Part shown: piece after piece, positions 1-5,853 of the stretch
How the letters are laid out: every line of letters starts with the position of its first letter
How positions within the stretch are numbered: position 1 is the first letter of the stretch
Assembly: GCA_000431075.1 (NCBI GenBank)
Contig: HF986897.1
Coordinates: 1 to 7,350 of the forward strand
Direction: 5' to 3'
DNA: 7,350 nucleotides
DNA from: Firmicutes bacterium CAG:555
GTDB lineage: Bacteria > Bacillota > Clostridia > Oscillospirales > Oscillospiraceae
The notes under the pieces: model-generated
Databases searched by the model: none
Told to the model about the DNA's origin: nothing
Seen by the model: only the letters and a program-made list of their open reading frames with translations
Program-made: the position numbers and the translations under genes

Positions 1-8
1 ACCGTTTT

Positions 9-14
9 CTCCTT
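9..14 (-). promoter_or_regulatory. Shine-Dalgarno of a gene beyond the left edge
   Basis: Read on the minus strand, the gap after the cysteine desulfurase stop contains AAGGAG, followed by eight bases (AAAACGGT) up to the window edge. That is a normal distance to a start codon, so a second minus-strand gene probably begins just outside the window, in the same transcript as the desulfurase. In Clostridia this position is often held by thiI (tRNA 4-thiouridine synthase), but nothing of its coding sequence is visible here. No terminator is seen in the gap; the only hairpin (TCCGC/GCGGA, about 22-35) has no T-run. Confidence 0.7.
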
Positions 15-47
15 ATCTGAATCCGCCCAAGCGGAGAATTTGCAGGT

Positions 48-1178
48 TTATCTGTGAGCCAGCGTGTCGTGAGCGTCCTTGAGAGCCGAGCACAGCTCGT
101 CAAGCTCGTCTTTTGTCGTGTAACGGGAAAGACTTATACGCACGGCACCGTCGATGACCTCGGCGGGCAGCCCCATCGCTTCAAGCACATGGCTTCTGCC
201 GCCCTTTTTGCAGGCCGAGCTTCGTGAGACAAAAACGCTTCTCGCTTCGAGAAAGTTCATCAAAACCTCGCTTCGCCAGCCCGGGAGCGATACGCTCAAA
301 ATGTGCGGTGCTCCGCCGCCTATGATGACCGCCTCCGGCATCTCAGCGACTATGCGCCCGGCGGCATACTGCCTGAGCTGCGCCATACGCTCGGTGGCGT
401 CATTCATGCTCGCCTTGGCAAGCTCGCAGGCTTTGCCGAAGGCGGCTATCTGCGGCATGGCCTCGGTTCCGGCTCTTAGACCCGATTCCTGAGCGCCGCC
501 GATGATATAGGGCTTGATTTTGACCCCTGTTTTGATATACAATGCGCCTATGCCCTTTGGAGCGTGGATCTTGTGGCCGCTGACGGTTATCATGTCCGCA
601 CCGAGCCGCTTTGCCGAAAACGGCACCTTCATGAAGCCCTGCACGGCATCGGTGTGCAATAGGGCAATTGACTTTGCCTTTTTGAGCGCCTTTGCAACGG
701 CGGCAATGTCGGTGACGGCGCCGGTCTCGTTATTGACCATCATGAGGCTCACCAAGACCGTGTCCGGCCGCAGTGCGGCAGCGACAGCCTCCGGGGATAT
801 AGAGCCGTCAGACTCGGGTTTCAGCATCGTGACCTCAAAGCCACGGCGCTTGAGCTCGTCCATGGACTTTCTCACCGCATCATGCTCCACCTCGGAGCTT
901 ATGATGTGCAGCCCCTTGCGGCGCATACTCTCGGCACCGTTTATTATCGCCCAGTTGTCGCCCTCAGAGCCGCATGAGGTGAAGTACACCTCGCCAGGTG
1001 CGCAGTCCAGTGCGGCGGCAAGCTGCTTGCGGGCGTTATCCAAAACGGCCTTTGCCTCACGACCCTTTGCGTGGGTGGAGCTTGGGTTGCCGTAGGTTTC
1101 CAGCATCGTTTTATAAGCAATGTCCGCAGCCTCGGGGCAGACCCTCGTTGTTGCGGCGTTATCAAGATAGACTTCCAT
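48..1178 (-). CDS. iscS: Cysteine desulfurase (NifS/IscS family, class V aminotransferase fold)
   Basis: A 376-residue PLP enzyme that removes sulfur from L-cysteine, giving alanine and an enzyme persulfide used for tRNA thiolation or Fe-S cluster assembly in the cytosol. Visible landmarks are the N-terminal YLDNAATT, the TSCGSEGDN loop (67-75), H99 stacking on PLP, the HTDAVQ segment with D177, the PLP lysine K203 in SGHKIHAPKG, the GGAQESGLRAGTE segment (228-239), and the sulfur-accepting cysteine C323 in the mobile loop SRSSACKKGGRSH. The SSAC loop is that of group I (IscS/NifS), not the RxGHHC of SufS. The GGRSHVLEAMG sequence after it resembles desulfurases found beside thiI. The start is supported by AAGGAG six bases upstream. 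It is divergent from mtaB. The family is certain; the iscS subtype and the acceptor are inferred. Confidence 0.95.
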   Translation of the reverse strand: MEVYLDNAATTRVCPEAADIAYKTMLETYGNPSSTHAKGREAKAVLDNARKQLAAALDCAPGEVYFTSCGSEGDNWAIINGAESMRRKGLHIISSEVEHDAVRKSMDELKRRGFEVTMLKPESDGSISPEAVAAALRPDTVLVSLMMVNNETGAVTDIAAVAKALKKAKSIALLHTDAVQGFMKVPFSAKRLGADMITVSGHKIHAPKGIGALYIKTGVKIKPYIIGGAQESGLRAGTEAMPQIAAFGKACELAKASMNDATERMAQLRQYAAGRIVAEMPEAVIIGGGAPHILSVSLPGWRSEVLMNFLEARSVFVSRSSACKKGGRSHVLEAMGLPAEVIDGAVRISLSRYTTKDELDELCSALKDAHDTLAHR

Positions 1179-1184
1179 AGACTA

Positions 1185-1190
1185 CTCCTT
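1185..1190 (-). promoter_or_regulatory. Ribosome binding site of the cysteine desulfurase
   Basis: On the minus strand AAGGAG precedes the ATG at 1178 by six bases, fixing the start that gives the standard YLDNAATT N-terminus. It lies in the 34-bp gap shared with the divergent mtaB gene. Confidence 0.85.
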
Positions 1191-1202
1191 GTATATAGAA
1201 AT

Positions 1203-1206
1203 GGAG
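1203..1206 (+). promoter_or_regulatory. Ribosome binding site that decides the mtaB start
   Basis: GGAG lies six bases before the ATG at 1213. Upstream in-frame starts at 1189 (TTG) and 1201 (ATG) lack a comparable site, and the ATG at 1201 overlaps the Shine-Dalgarno itself. The family's usual N-terminus (MKYIIYTLGCKVNQYE) also begins at 1213. No convincing plus-strand promoter for mtaB was found; it would have to lie within the 5' end of the desulfurase gene. Confidence 0.75.
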
Positions 1207-1212
1207 AAAAGC

Positions 1213-2499
1213 ATGAAATATATTATATACACTCTTGGCTGCAAGGTCAACCAGTATGAGACACAGGCGATTGAAACGCTGCTAAATGAGCACGGCCACA
1301 CGGCGGCGTCAGAGGGCGAGAGCGCCGATGCCGTCATCGTCAACACCTGCGCCGTCACCGCCGAGGCAGGGCGCAAGTCCCGTCAGGCGATAAACCGTCT
1401 GCGTGAGGAAAACCCCGGTGCGGTCGTCGCCGTGTCCGGCTGCTATTCGCAGCTTAGCCCCGACACCGCCGAAAAGCTCGGCGCCGATGTCGTGTTCGGC
1501 AGCGGCGACAGGGTAAAACTCGTCGAAGCTATCGAAAATGCGGCGCTTACCGGTACGCATAAAAAAATGCTCGATAAGCCCTTTGAACGCAGAATGTTTG
1601 AGAAACTGCCCGCCGGCGCCGTCGCAGGCCACACCCGTGCGCTTTTGAAAATTCAGGACGGCTGCGTCAATTTCTGCACCTACTGCATCATCCCATACAC
1701 CCGTGGCAGGGTGCGCAGCCTGCCGGTAGAGCAGGCGGCAAAGCAGGCACGGGAGCTTGACGAAAAGGGCTACAGAGAGCTTGTCGTGACCGGCATCGAG
1801 GTCGCCTCCTACGGTGTTGACCTCAAGGGAAAGCCCGATCTTGCCGATGTCATCGTTGCAATTGCCGAGGCAGCGCCCCATATGCGTCTGCGCATGGGGT
1901 CAATCGAGCCGAGCATCATCACCGAGGATTTCTGCCGCCGCATCGCCGAGACCGGCAGCGTGTGCAGGCATTTCCACCTGTCGCTGCAATCCGGCTGCGA
2001 TGCGACCTTGAAGGCCATGAACCGCAAGTACGACACCGCAAGATTTTTCGAGGCCACCGAGCTTCTGCGCAAATATTTCCCCGGCTGCGGCCTTACCGCC
2101 GACCTCATCGTCGGCTTTCCGGGCGAGACCGAGGAGCACCAGCATGAGACGCTCGAGTTTCTCGAAAAGGTCGCCTTCTCCGATGTACATGTGTTTCCGT
2201 ACTCCCGCCGCCCGGGCACACCGGCGGACAAAATGCCGAATCAGATAGACCGTGCCGAAAAGGCAAGACGCTCGAAGCAGGCGAGGGCAGTGGCGGAAAA
2301 GACACGCAGGGCGTATCTTGAAAGTGCGGTCGGCACGGTACTCCCCGTTCTGTTCGAGACGAAAGAGGACGGCCTTTGGCAGGGTCACAGCGACACATAC
2401 CTGCTTGTTCGTGCCGAGGGCGAGGAGCTGCGCGGTCAGATTCGGAATGTCGAGATAACCGGCGTTTCCGGCGATACTCTTGTCGGAAAAACGGTTTGA
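1213..2499 (+). CDS. mtaB: tRNA (N6-L-threonylcarbamoyladenosine37-C2)-methylthiotransferase MtaB
   Basis: A 428-residue radical-SAM enzyme that turns t6A into ms2t6A at position 37 of ANN-decoding tRNAs, using two [4Fe-4S] clusters. The N-terminal UPF0004 domain has its three cluster cysteines C10 (LGCKVNQYE), C46 (VNTCAVT) and C77 (VSGCYSQ). The radical-SAM domain has CVNFCTYC (C151, C155, C158) after KIQDG, then the usual HLSLQSG (255-261), the MNRKYD segment and DLIVGFPGET (297-306). The last 60 or so residues form a TRAM RNA-binding domain. LGCKVNQYE together with the VTGIEVASYG segment fits MtaB better than MiaB or RimO. Its sulfur may come from the divergent cysteine desulfurase (inference). 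The stop codon TGA (2497-2499) lies within the -35 box of the serC promoter, and no terminator separates it from serC. Confidence 0.93.
   Translation: MKYIIYTLGCKVNQYETQAIETLLNEHGHTAASEGESADAVIVNTCAVTAEAGRKSRQAINRLREENPGAVVAVSGCYSQLSPDTAEKLGADVVFGSGDRVKLVEAIENAALTGTHKKMLDKPFERRMFEKLPAGAVAGHTRALLKIQDGCVNFCTYCIIPYTRGRVRSLPVEQAAKQARELDEKGYRELVVTGIEVASYGVDLKGKPDLADVIVAIAEAAPHMRLRMGSIEPSIITEDFCRRIAETGSVCRHFHLSLQSGCDATLKAMNRKYDTARFFEATELLRKYFPGCGLTADLIVGFPGETEEHQHETLEFLEKVAFSDVHVFPYSRRPGTPADKMPNQIDRAEKARRSKQARAVAEKTRRAYLESAVGTVLPVLFETKEDGLWQGHSDTYLLVRAEGEELRGQIRNVEITGVSGDTLVGKTV
1222..1250 (-). promoter_or_regulatory. Sigma-A promoter of the cysteine desulfurase, inside mtaB
   Basis: On the minus strand the -35 box TTGACC (1250-1245, five of six consensus bases) is followed after exactly 17 bases by the perfect -10 box TATAAT (1227-1222). 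Transcription should start near 1215, leaving a leader of about 36 bases that holds the AAGGAG site. The whole promoter lies inside the opening codons of mtaB. The -10 box coincides with two isoleucine codons and the -35 box with the Lys-Val-Asn codons of the conserved LGCKVNQYE motif. Confidence 0.8.
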
Positions 2500-2524
2500 C
2501 AAGTTTATCACATGGTTTTATAAT
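2496..2524 (+). promoter_or_regulatory. Perfect-consensus sigma-A promoter of serC-serA
   Basis: TTGACA (2496-2501), a 17-base spacer and TATAAT (2519-2524) match the sigma-A consensus at all 12 positions. The predicted transcript starts near 2531, giving a leader of about 30 bases. The TGA stop of mtaB (2497-2499) is inside the -35 box, so the end of mtaB and the promoter share bases. Confidence 0.9.
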
Positions 2525-2546
2525 CAATGCGTTGCTAAAAACAGCG

Positions 2547-2553
2547 AAAGGAG
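2547..2553 (+). promoter_or_regulatory. Ribosome binding site of serC
   Basis: AAAGGAG lies eight bases before the ATG at 2562. It rules out a longer reading from 2376, which would begin inside mtaB upstream of the predicted transcript start. Confidence 0.85.
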
Positions 2554-2561
2554 AGCTCATC

Positions 2562-3653
2562 ATGTCGAGAAAAGGAATCTATAATTTTTCAGCAGGTCCG
2601 TCTATGATGCCGGAGTCTGTGCTCAAAGCTGCCCAAAGTGAAATCACCGATTACCGATCTTCGGGAATGTCAGTCATGGAGATGAGCCACCGAAGTAAAC
2701 TGTTTGCCGATATCTTCGCAGAGACAAAGGCAAAGCTCAAGCGTGCGCTCAATGTGCCCGATACGCACGAGATCCTGTTTTTGCAGGGCGGTGCAACGCT
2801 CCAATTTGCGGCGATACCCCTAAACCTCATGGGCGAGGGCGGCATGGCAAGCTATGCCGTGACGGGTAATTTCTCAAACTTAGCCGCCAAGGAAGCAAAG
2901 AAGTACGGCACGGTCAGCATTGCCTGCGACAGCTCCGACAAAGACCACAGCTACATCCCTGCGCAGGATAAGCTCGTGATAGACGACGGCGCAAAATATT
3001 TCTACTACTGCGCAAACAACACCATCTACGGCACCGAGTGGCAGTATGTGCCCGAGACCGGGAGCGTGCCCCTTGTTTGCGATATGTCGTCGGATATCCT
3101 GTCCCGACATGTGAATGTGGCCGACTACGGTCTTATCTACGCCGGTGCGCAAAAGAACATGGCACCCGCCGGTCTGACAGTAGTCATCGTCGACAAGGCT
3201 CTTGCCGGAAACGAGCTTAACATCTGCCCGTCCGTCATGAGCTACGACACGCTTATTAAAAAAGACTCGATGCTCAACACCCCGCCGTGCTGGTGCATCT
3301 ATATGCTCGGACTAATGCTCGATTGGCTTGAGAGCGTCGGCGGCGTTAGCGAAATGGAGAAGATAAAATCCGCCCGAGCAGCAAAGCTCTATGACTTTCT
3401 TGATAACAGCAAATTGTTCATTCCGCACGCCGAGCCCGGCTCGCGCAGCGATATGAATGTCACCTTCCGTACCGGCAGCGATGAGCTGGATGCCGAGTTT
3501 GTAAAGGGTGCATCCGAGCACGGACTTCTGAATGTCAAGGGGCACAGGCTCACCGGCGGTATGCGTGCCTCGCTGTACAACGCCATGCCCATGGAGGGCG
3601 TGGATGCGCTTATAGAATTTATGAAACGATTTGAGGTTGAACACAATGTATAA
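2562..3653 (+). CDS. serC: Phosphoserine aminotransferase
   Basis: A 363-residue cytosolic PLP enzyme (class V aminotransferase fold) that moves an amino group from glutamate to 3-phosphohydroxypyruvate, making O-phospho-L-serine, the second step of serine synthesis. Diagnostic features are the N-terminal YNFSAGPSMMP, the phosphate/substrate motif EMSHRS (40-45), GGAT (76-79) in the PLP phosphate loop, the pyridine-binding aspartate D174 in CDMSSD, the Schiff-base lysine K198 in YAGAQKNMAPAG, and GGMRASLYNAMP with R335 near the C-terminus. The length is normal for the family (about 360 residues). It is the first gene of a two-gene operon; serA starts before serC ends. The family can also use the vitamin B6 precursor 4-phosphohydroxythreonine, but no pdx gene is in view. 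Confidence 0.96.
   Translation: MSRKGIYNFSAGPSMMPESVLKAAQSEITDYRSSGMSVMEMSHRSKLFADIFAETKAKLKRALNVPDTHEILFLQGGATLQFAAIPLNLMGEGGMASYAVTGNFSNLAAKEAKKYGTVSIACDSSDKDHSYIPAQDKLVIDDGAKYFYYCANNTIYGTEWQYVPETGSVPLVCDMSSDILSRHVNVADYGLIYAGAQKNMAPAGLTVVIVDKALAGNELNICPSVMSYDTLIKKDSMLNTPPCWCIYMLGLMLDWLESVGGVSEMEKIKSARAAKLYDFLDNSKLFIPHAEPGSRSDMNVTFRTGSDELDAEFVKGASEHGLLNVKGHRLTGGMRASLYNAMPMEGVDALIEFMKRFEVEHNV
3633..3636 (+). promoter_or_regulatory. Ribosome binding site of serA, inside serC
   Basis: GAGG within the last serC codons lies nine bases before the ATG at 3646. It is weaker and slightly further away than the other sites in the window, so serA translation probably depends partly on coupling to ribosomes finishing serC. 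The gene could be read from an ATG at 3631, but that lies upstream of this site. Confidence 0.6.
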
Positions 3654-4809
3654 TATAAAGACAATAAACAATATTTCGCCTGTGGGACTGGATAAGCTCA
3701 AGCAGCTCGGCTACAATGTCTCGGCGGATATCGATGATCCCGAGGGCATCATCGTGCGCAGTGCCGATATGCACGGATACAATACCAATGCTTCGCTTCT
3801 CGGCATCGCAAGAGCCGGAGCGGGCTATAACAACATCCCGATCGAGGAGCTTGCCGAAAAGGGCATAGTCGTGTTCAACAGCCCCGGCGCAAATGCCGAA
3901 GCGGTCAAGGAGCAGTCTATATGCTCGCTCGTCATGGCGTCGAGAGATGTTCTCGGCAGCGTTGAGTGGGTCAAGAGCATAGCCGGTGAGGGCGATAAGA
4001 TACCCGAGCTTGTCGAAAAGGGTAAGTCCAATTTCGCAGGTCCCGAGCTCATGGGCAAGACCATCGGCGTACTCGGTCTCGGCGCAACGGGCGCACTGGT
4101 CGCAAACGCCTGCCTTGCGCTCGACATGAATGTCATTGGCTACGACCCGTTTATGTCCGTTGAGTCGGCATGGAGACTCAGCCGTGATGTCAAGCGTGCC
4201 GACGACCTCGGTGAAATTTACAGAAACTGCGATTACATAAGTGCCAATATTCCCTATAACGAGGATACGCACCACATGATAGACGAGCGAGCGCTTTCCA
4301 TGATGAAGCCGGGCGTGCGCATCATAAACGAATCCCGTGCCGAGGTCGTTGACGACGATGCGATGCTAAGAGCGCTCGAAAGCGGCAAGGTCGCAAAGTA
4401 TGTGACCGACTTTCCGAACAAGAAGATACTCGGCGGCAAGAATGTCATTGCCCTGCCGCATTTGGGCGCATGCACGCCCGAGAGCGAGGACCGCTGCGCA
4501 GAAATGGCGGCACGGCAGCTTCACGAGTACCTGCAAAACGGCAATATTATAAATTCTGTCAATCTCCCGTCGGCTCGACTTGAGCGCATGGGCGTGTGCA
4601 GACTTTGCGTTATACACCACAATGTCCCGGGCATGATAAACCGCATTCTCGACCTGATAACCGAGAAGAACATCAATGTTGAGCACATGATAAACAAGCC
4701 GCACGGCCACTTTGCCTACACCATCATCGACCTCGGTGACGAGATTTGGGAGGACACCGCCGTAGCCATCCGCAAGATGGACGATGTCCTGAGAGTGCGG
4801 GTGCTTTGA
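3646..4809 (+). CDS. serA: D-3-phosphoglycerate dehydrogenase with C-terminal ACT domain
   Basis: A 387-residue NAD-dependent enzyme that oxidises 3-phosphoglycerate to 3-phosphohydroxypyruvate, the first committed step of serine synthesis. The D-2-hydroxyacid dehydrogenase part has the substrate-side RSAD (R38), ARAGAGYNNI (56-65), the NAD-binding GLGATG (144-149) with D167 closing the Rossmann strand (NAD rather than NADP), the active-site arginine R231 (NESRAEVVDDDAM), and histidine H272 in PHLGACTPESED. Where E. coli SerA has DVFPTEP with its catalytic glutamate, this protein reads TDFPNKK, so the usual Glu is absent. An ACT domain fills about 318-387. Its H324, N326 and N344 line up with the E. 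coli serine-binding residues H344, N346 and N364, suggesting feedback inhibition by serine. The intervening ASB domain of long SerA proteins is absent. The start overlaps serC by eight bases. Confidence 0.93.
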   Translation: MYNIKTINNISPVGLDKLKQLGYNVSADIDDPEGIIVRSADMHGYNTNASLLGIARAGAGYNNIPIEELAEKGIVVFNSPGANAEAVKEQSICSLVMASRDVLGSVEWVKSIAGEGDKIPELVEKGKSNFAGPELMGKTIGVLGLGATGALVANACLALDMNVIGYDPFMSVESAWRLSRDVKRADDLGEIYRNCDYISANIPYNEDTHHMIDERALSMMKPGVRIINESRAEVVDDDAMLRALESGKVAKYVTDFPNKKILGGKNVIALPHLGACTPESEDRCAEMAARQLHEYLQNGNIINSVNLPSARLERMGVCRLCVIHHNVPGMINRILDLITEKNINVEHMINKPHGHFAYTIIDLGDEIWEDTAVAIRKMDDVLRVRVL

Positions 4810-4813
4810 GCCA

Positions 4814-4848
4814 AAATCGGCCTTTCGTCTGAAAGGTCGATTTAATTT
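4814..4848 (+). terminator. Intrinsic terminator of serC-serA
   Basis: A 13-bp hairpin (arms 4814-4826 and 4831-4843, one G-U pair, GTCT tetraloop) begins four bases after the serA stop and runs into TTTAATTT. The tail is T-rich but broken by two A residues, so termination may be incomplete. It separates serA from the lipoprotein gene, which has its own promoter. Confidence 0.8.
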
Positions 4849-4879
4849 ACAGATTATTATAAAAGAAATAAAAACACCG

Positions 4880-4888
4880 TGCTATAAT
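4880..4888 (+). promoter_or_regulatory. Extended -10 promoter of the lipoprotein gene
   Basis: TGCTATAAT is a perfect extended -10 element (TGnTATAAT), and no good -35 box lies 16-18 bases before it. Transcription should start near 4895, giving a leader of only about 18 bases. An in-frame ATG at 4889 directly follows the -10 box and so cannot be in this transcript, which supports the start at 4913. Confidence 0.75.
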
Positions 4889-4896
4889 ATGCATCG

Positions 4897-4905
4897 AAAA
4901 GGGGG
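4897..4905 (+). promoter_or_regulatory. Ribosome binding site of the lipoprotein gene
   Basis: AAAAGGGGG lies seven bases before the ATG at 4913, the start that gives a normal short, lysine-led lipoprotein signal peptide. Confidence 0.75.
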
Positions 4906-4912
4906 TAAAGCC

Positions 4913-5764
4913 ATGAAGAAAACCGCAGCCATGCTTATATCCGGAGTGTTGATGCTCAGTCTGTGCGCCTGCGGCGGAACGGCGGAGCCCGACCCTGTGC
5001 CGACCGGAACTCCGGCGCCGATAACATACACAAAGGACGATGGCCGACTCAAAATGGAGGAGACTTATAACTCAAACGGTCTGCTGTTCAGCACGATAAT
5101 CTACGAGTACGACAACAAAGGCCGACTCGTAAAGCAGGCCGAGTTCGGCATAAACGACGCTCCCACGGGCTACAAGAGCTTTGAGTACGATAAAAACGGC
5201 AGAAAAACACTCATGACAAGCTTCGTTGCCGAGACCGACAAGGATTATTCCGAGGAATACCGCACAAGCTATGAGTACGACAGTGACGGCAATATCACGA
5301 AGGCGGTCTCGACAATTGACGGCAAGACCGTGTCCGTGACGGCGTATGAGTACAAGGACGGCCTGCTCATCGACGAGAAAAACTACGAGGGTGAGAGCTT
5401 TGTTGCCTCCGAGTACAAGTATGAGTACGGTGCAGACGGCCACAAGACCCGTTGCGTGCGCATCGATAACATGGAGGGCGACACCACCGAGAACCGCTAT
5501 ACCTACACATCAAGCGGCCTGCTGCTTGCCGACCTCAGCTACGGCGACGACGGCAAGGTCATAAGCCGCACCGAGCACAGCTATGACGCAAACGGAAATG
5601 CCGTCAAGCTCAGCGTCTATAACGCCAAGGGCGGGCTTATCAGCAGCACCTTAAACGAGTACACCTACGACGATTACGGCAACATAAAGCGCTGCGCCGT
5701 GACCCACTCGGACGGCAGCAAGGGCACGACCACACAATACAAGTGGGAATACACCAAAGGTTAA
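4913..5764 (+). CDS. Putative YD-repeat (RHS-like) lipoprotein
   Basis: A 283-residue protein of unknown function, predicted to be exported and anchored to the outer face of the membrane. The signal peptide has a charged MKK start, a hydrophobic core to about residue 17 and a lipobox LCAC with the modified cysteine at C20. A Pro/Thr-rich linker (about 23-36) follows. The rest is a series of about eight to nine tyrosine-rich units of 25-30 residues, each with a YxY or YxYD start, a turn such as DNKGR, DANGN or DDYGN, and a beta-strand. The paired tyrosines fall near residues 64/66, 90/92, 120/122, 145/147, 170/172, 196/198, 222/224, 250/252 and 276/280. These resemble YD repeats of RHS proteins, but there is no toxin-like C-terminus or RHS core domain. 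It is monocistronic, with its own promoter. A surface or binding role is a guess. Confidence 0.8.
   Translation: MKKTAAMLISGVLMLSLCACGGTAEPDPVPTGTPAPITYTKDDGRLKMEETYNSNGLLFSTIIYEYDNKGRLVKQAEFGINDAPTGYKSFEYDKNGRKTLMTSFVAETDKDYSEEYRTSYEYDSDGNITKAVSTIDGKTVSVTAYEYKDGLLIDEKNYEGESFVASEYKYEYGADGHKTRCVRIDNMEGDTTENRYTYTSSGLLLADLSYGDDGKVISRTEHSYDANGNAVKLSVYNAKGGLISSTLNEYTYDDYGNIKRCAVTHSDGSKGTTTQYKWEYTKG
5102..5752 (+). repeat. Degenerate tandem repeat array (YD-type) in the lipoprotein gene
   Basis: The repeats are clear in the protein and partly in the DNA, where TATGAGTAC-like blocks followed by a GGC glycine codon recur about every 75-90 bases (for example near 5102, 5182, 5270, 5345 and 5420). The distances between successive second tyrosines are 26, 30, 25, 25, 26, 26, 28 and 26 residues. 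The copies have diverged enough that recent expansion is unlikely. Confidence 0.75.
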
Positions 5765-5808
5765 CAGATTATTTATAAATTTTAAGTAATATTGTGTTAG
5801 TATTTATT

Positions 5809-5836
5809 ATTAAATCATATTGATTAAATCATATTG
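5809..5836. repeat. Perfect 14-bp tandem duplication before the zinc-ribbon cluster
   Basis: ATTAAATCATATTG occurs twice in direct succession (5809-5822, 5823-5836), and the first two bases of a third copy follow. The second copy runs into the 8-bp palindrome TTGATCAA (5834-5841), whose end overlaps the Shine-Dalgarno AAGGTGA (5840-5846) of the gene at 5854. The 89-bp AT-rich gap also has a weak promoter candidate, TTGTGT (5792-5797) with CATATT (5816-5821) 18 bases on. The repeat could be a pair of operator sites or a simple slippage duplication. Confidence 0.75.
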
Positions 5837-5839
5837 ATC

Positions 5840-5846
5840 AAGGTGA
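5840..5846 (+). promoter_or_regulatory. Ribosome binding site of the zinc-ribbon membrane protein
   Basis: AAGGTGA lies seven bases before the ATG at 5854. It abuts the tandem repeat, so a protein bound there could also affect translation initiation. Confidence 0.7.
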
Positions 5847-5853
5847 ACTTTCA

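Noticed and set aside
22..35. Small inverted repeat after the desulfurase as a terminator
   Set aside because: It is only five base pairs, has no T-run on the minus strand, and is followed by a Shine-Dalgarno for a downstream gene.
514..1095. Long open frame on the plus strand across the cysteine desulfurase
   Set aside because: It is antisense to a gene with all family motifs, has no Shine-Dalgarno, and its protein looks like low-complexity Ala/Ser-rich shadow sequence.
1168..1197. TAGACT-N18-TATATA as a plus-strand mtaB promoter
   Set aside because: The match is weak, and the transcript would start near 1204, inside the Shine-Dalgarno. The real mtaB promoter was not identified.
2376..2561. 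N-terminal extension of serC starting within mtaB
   Set aside because: It would start upstream of the predicted transcript start, and the AAAGGAG site and family N-terminus both place the start at 2562.
3649..3654. TATAAT at the start of serA as an internal promoter
   Set aside because: There is no -35 box at the right distance (TTGAGG is only 12 bases away), and transcription would begin after the serA start codon.
3619..4275. 218-codon open frame on the minus strand across serA
   Set aside because: It overlaps serA almost wholly in antisense, shows no recognisable domain and no ribosome binding site.
4913..5764. Polymorphic RHS toxin fragment
   Set aside because: The gene has an intact lipoprotein signal, a stop codon and its own promoter. 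No RHS core motif or variable toxin tail is seen, and there is no immunity gene.
5765..5800. Terminator after the lipoprotein gene
   Set aside because: The stretch is AT-rich with a short ATTTATAAAT palindrome but no stable GC-containing hairpin followed by a T-run.
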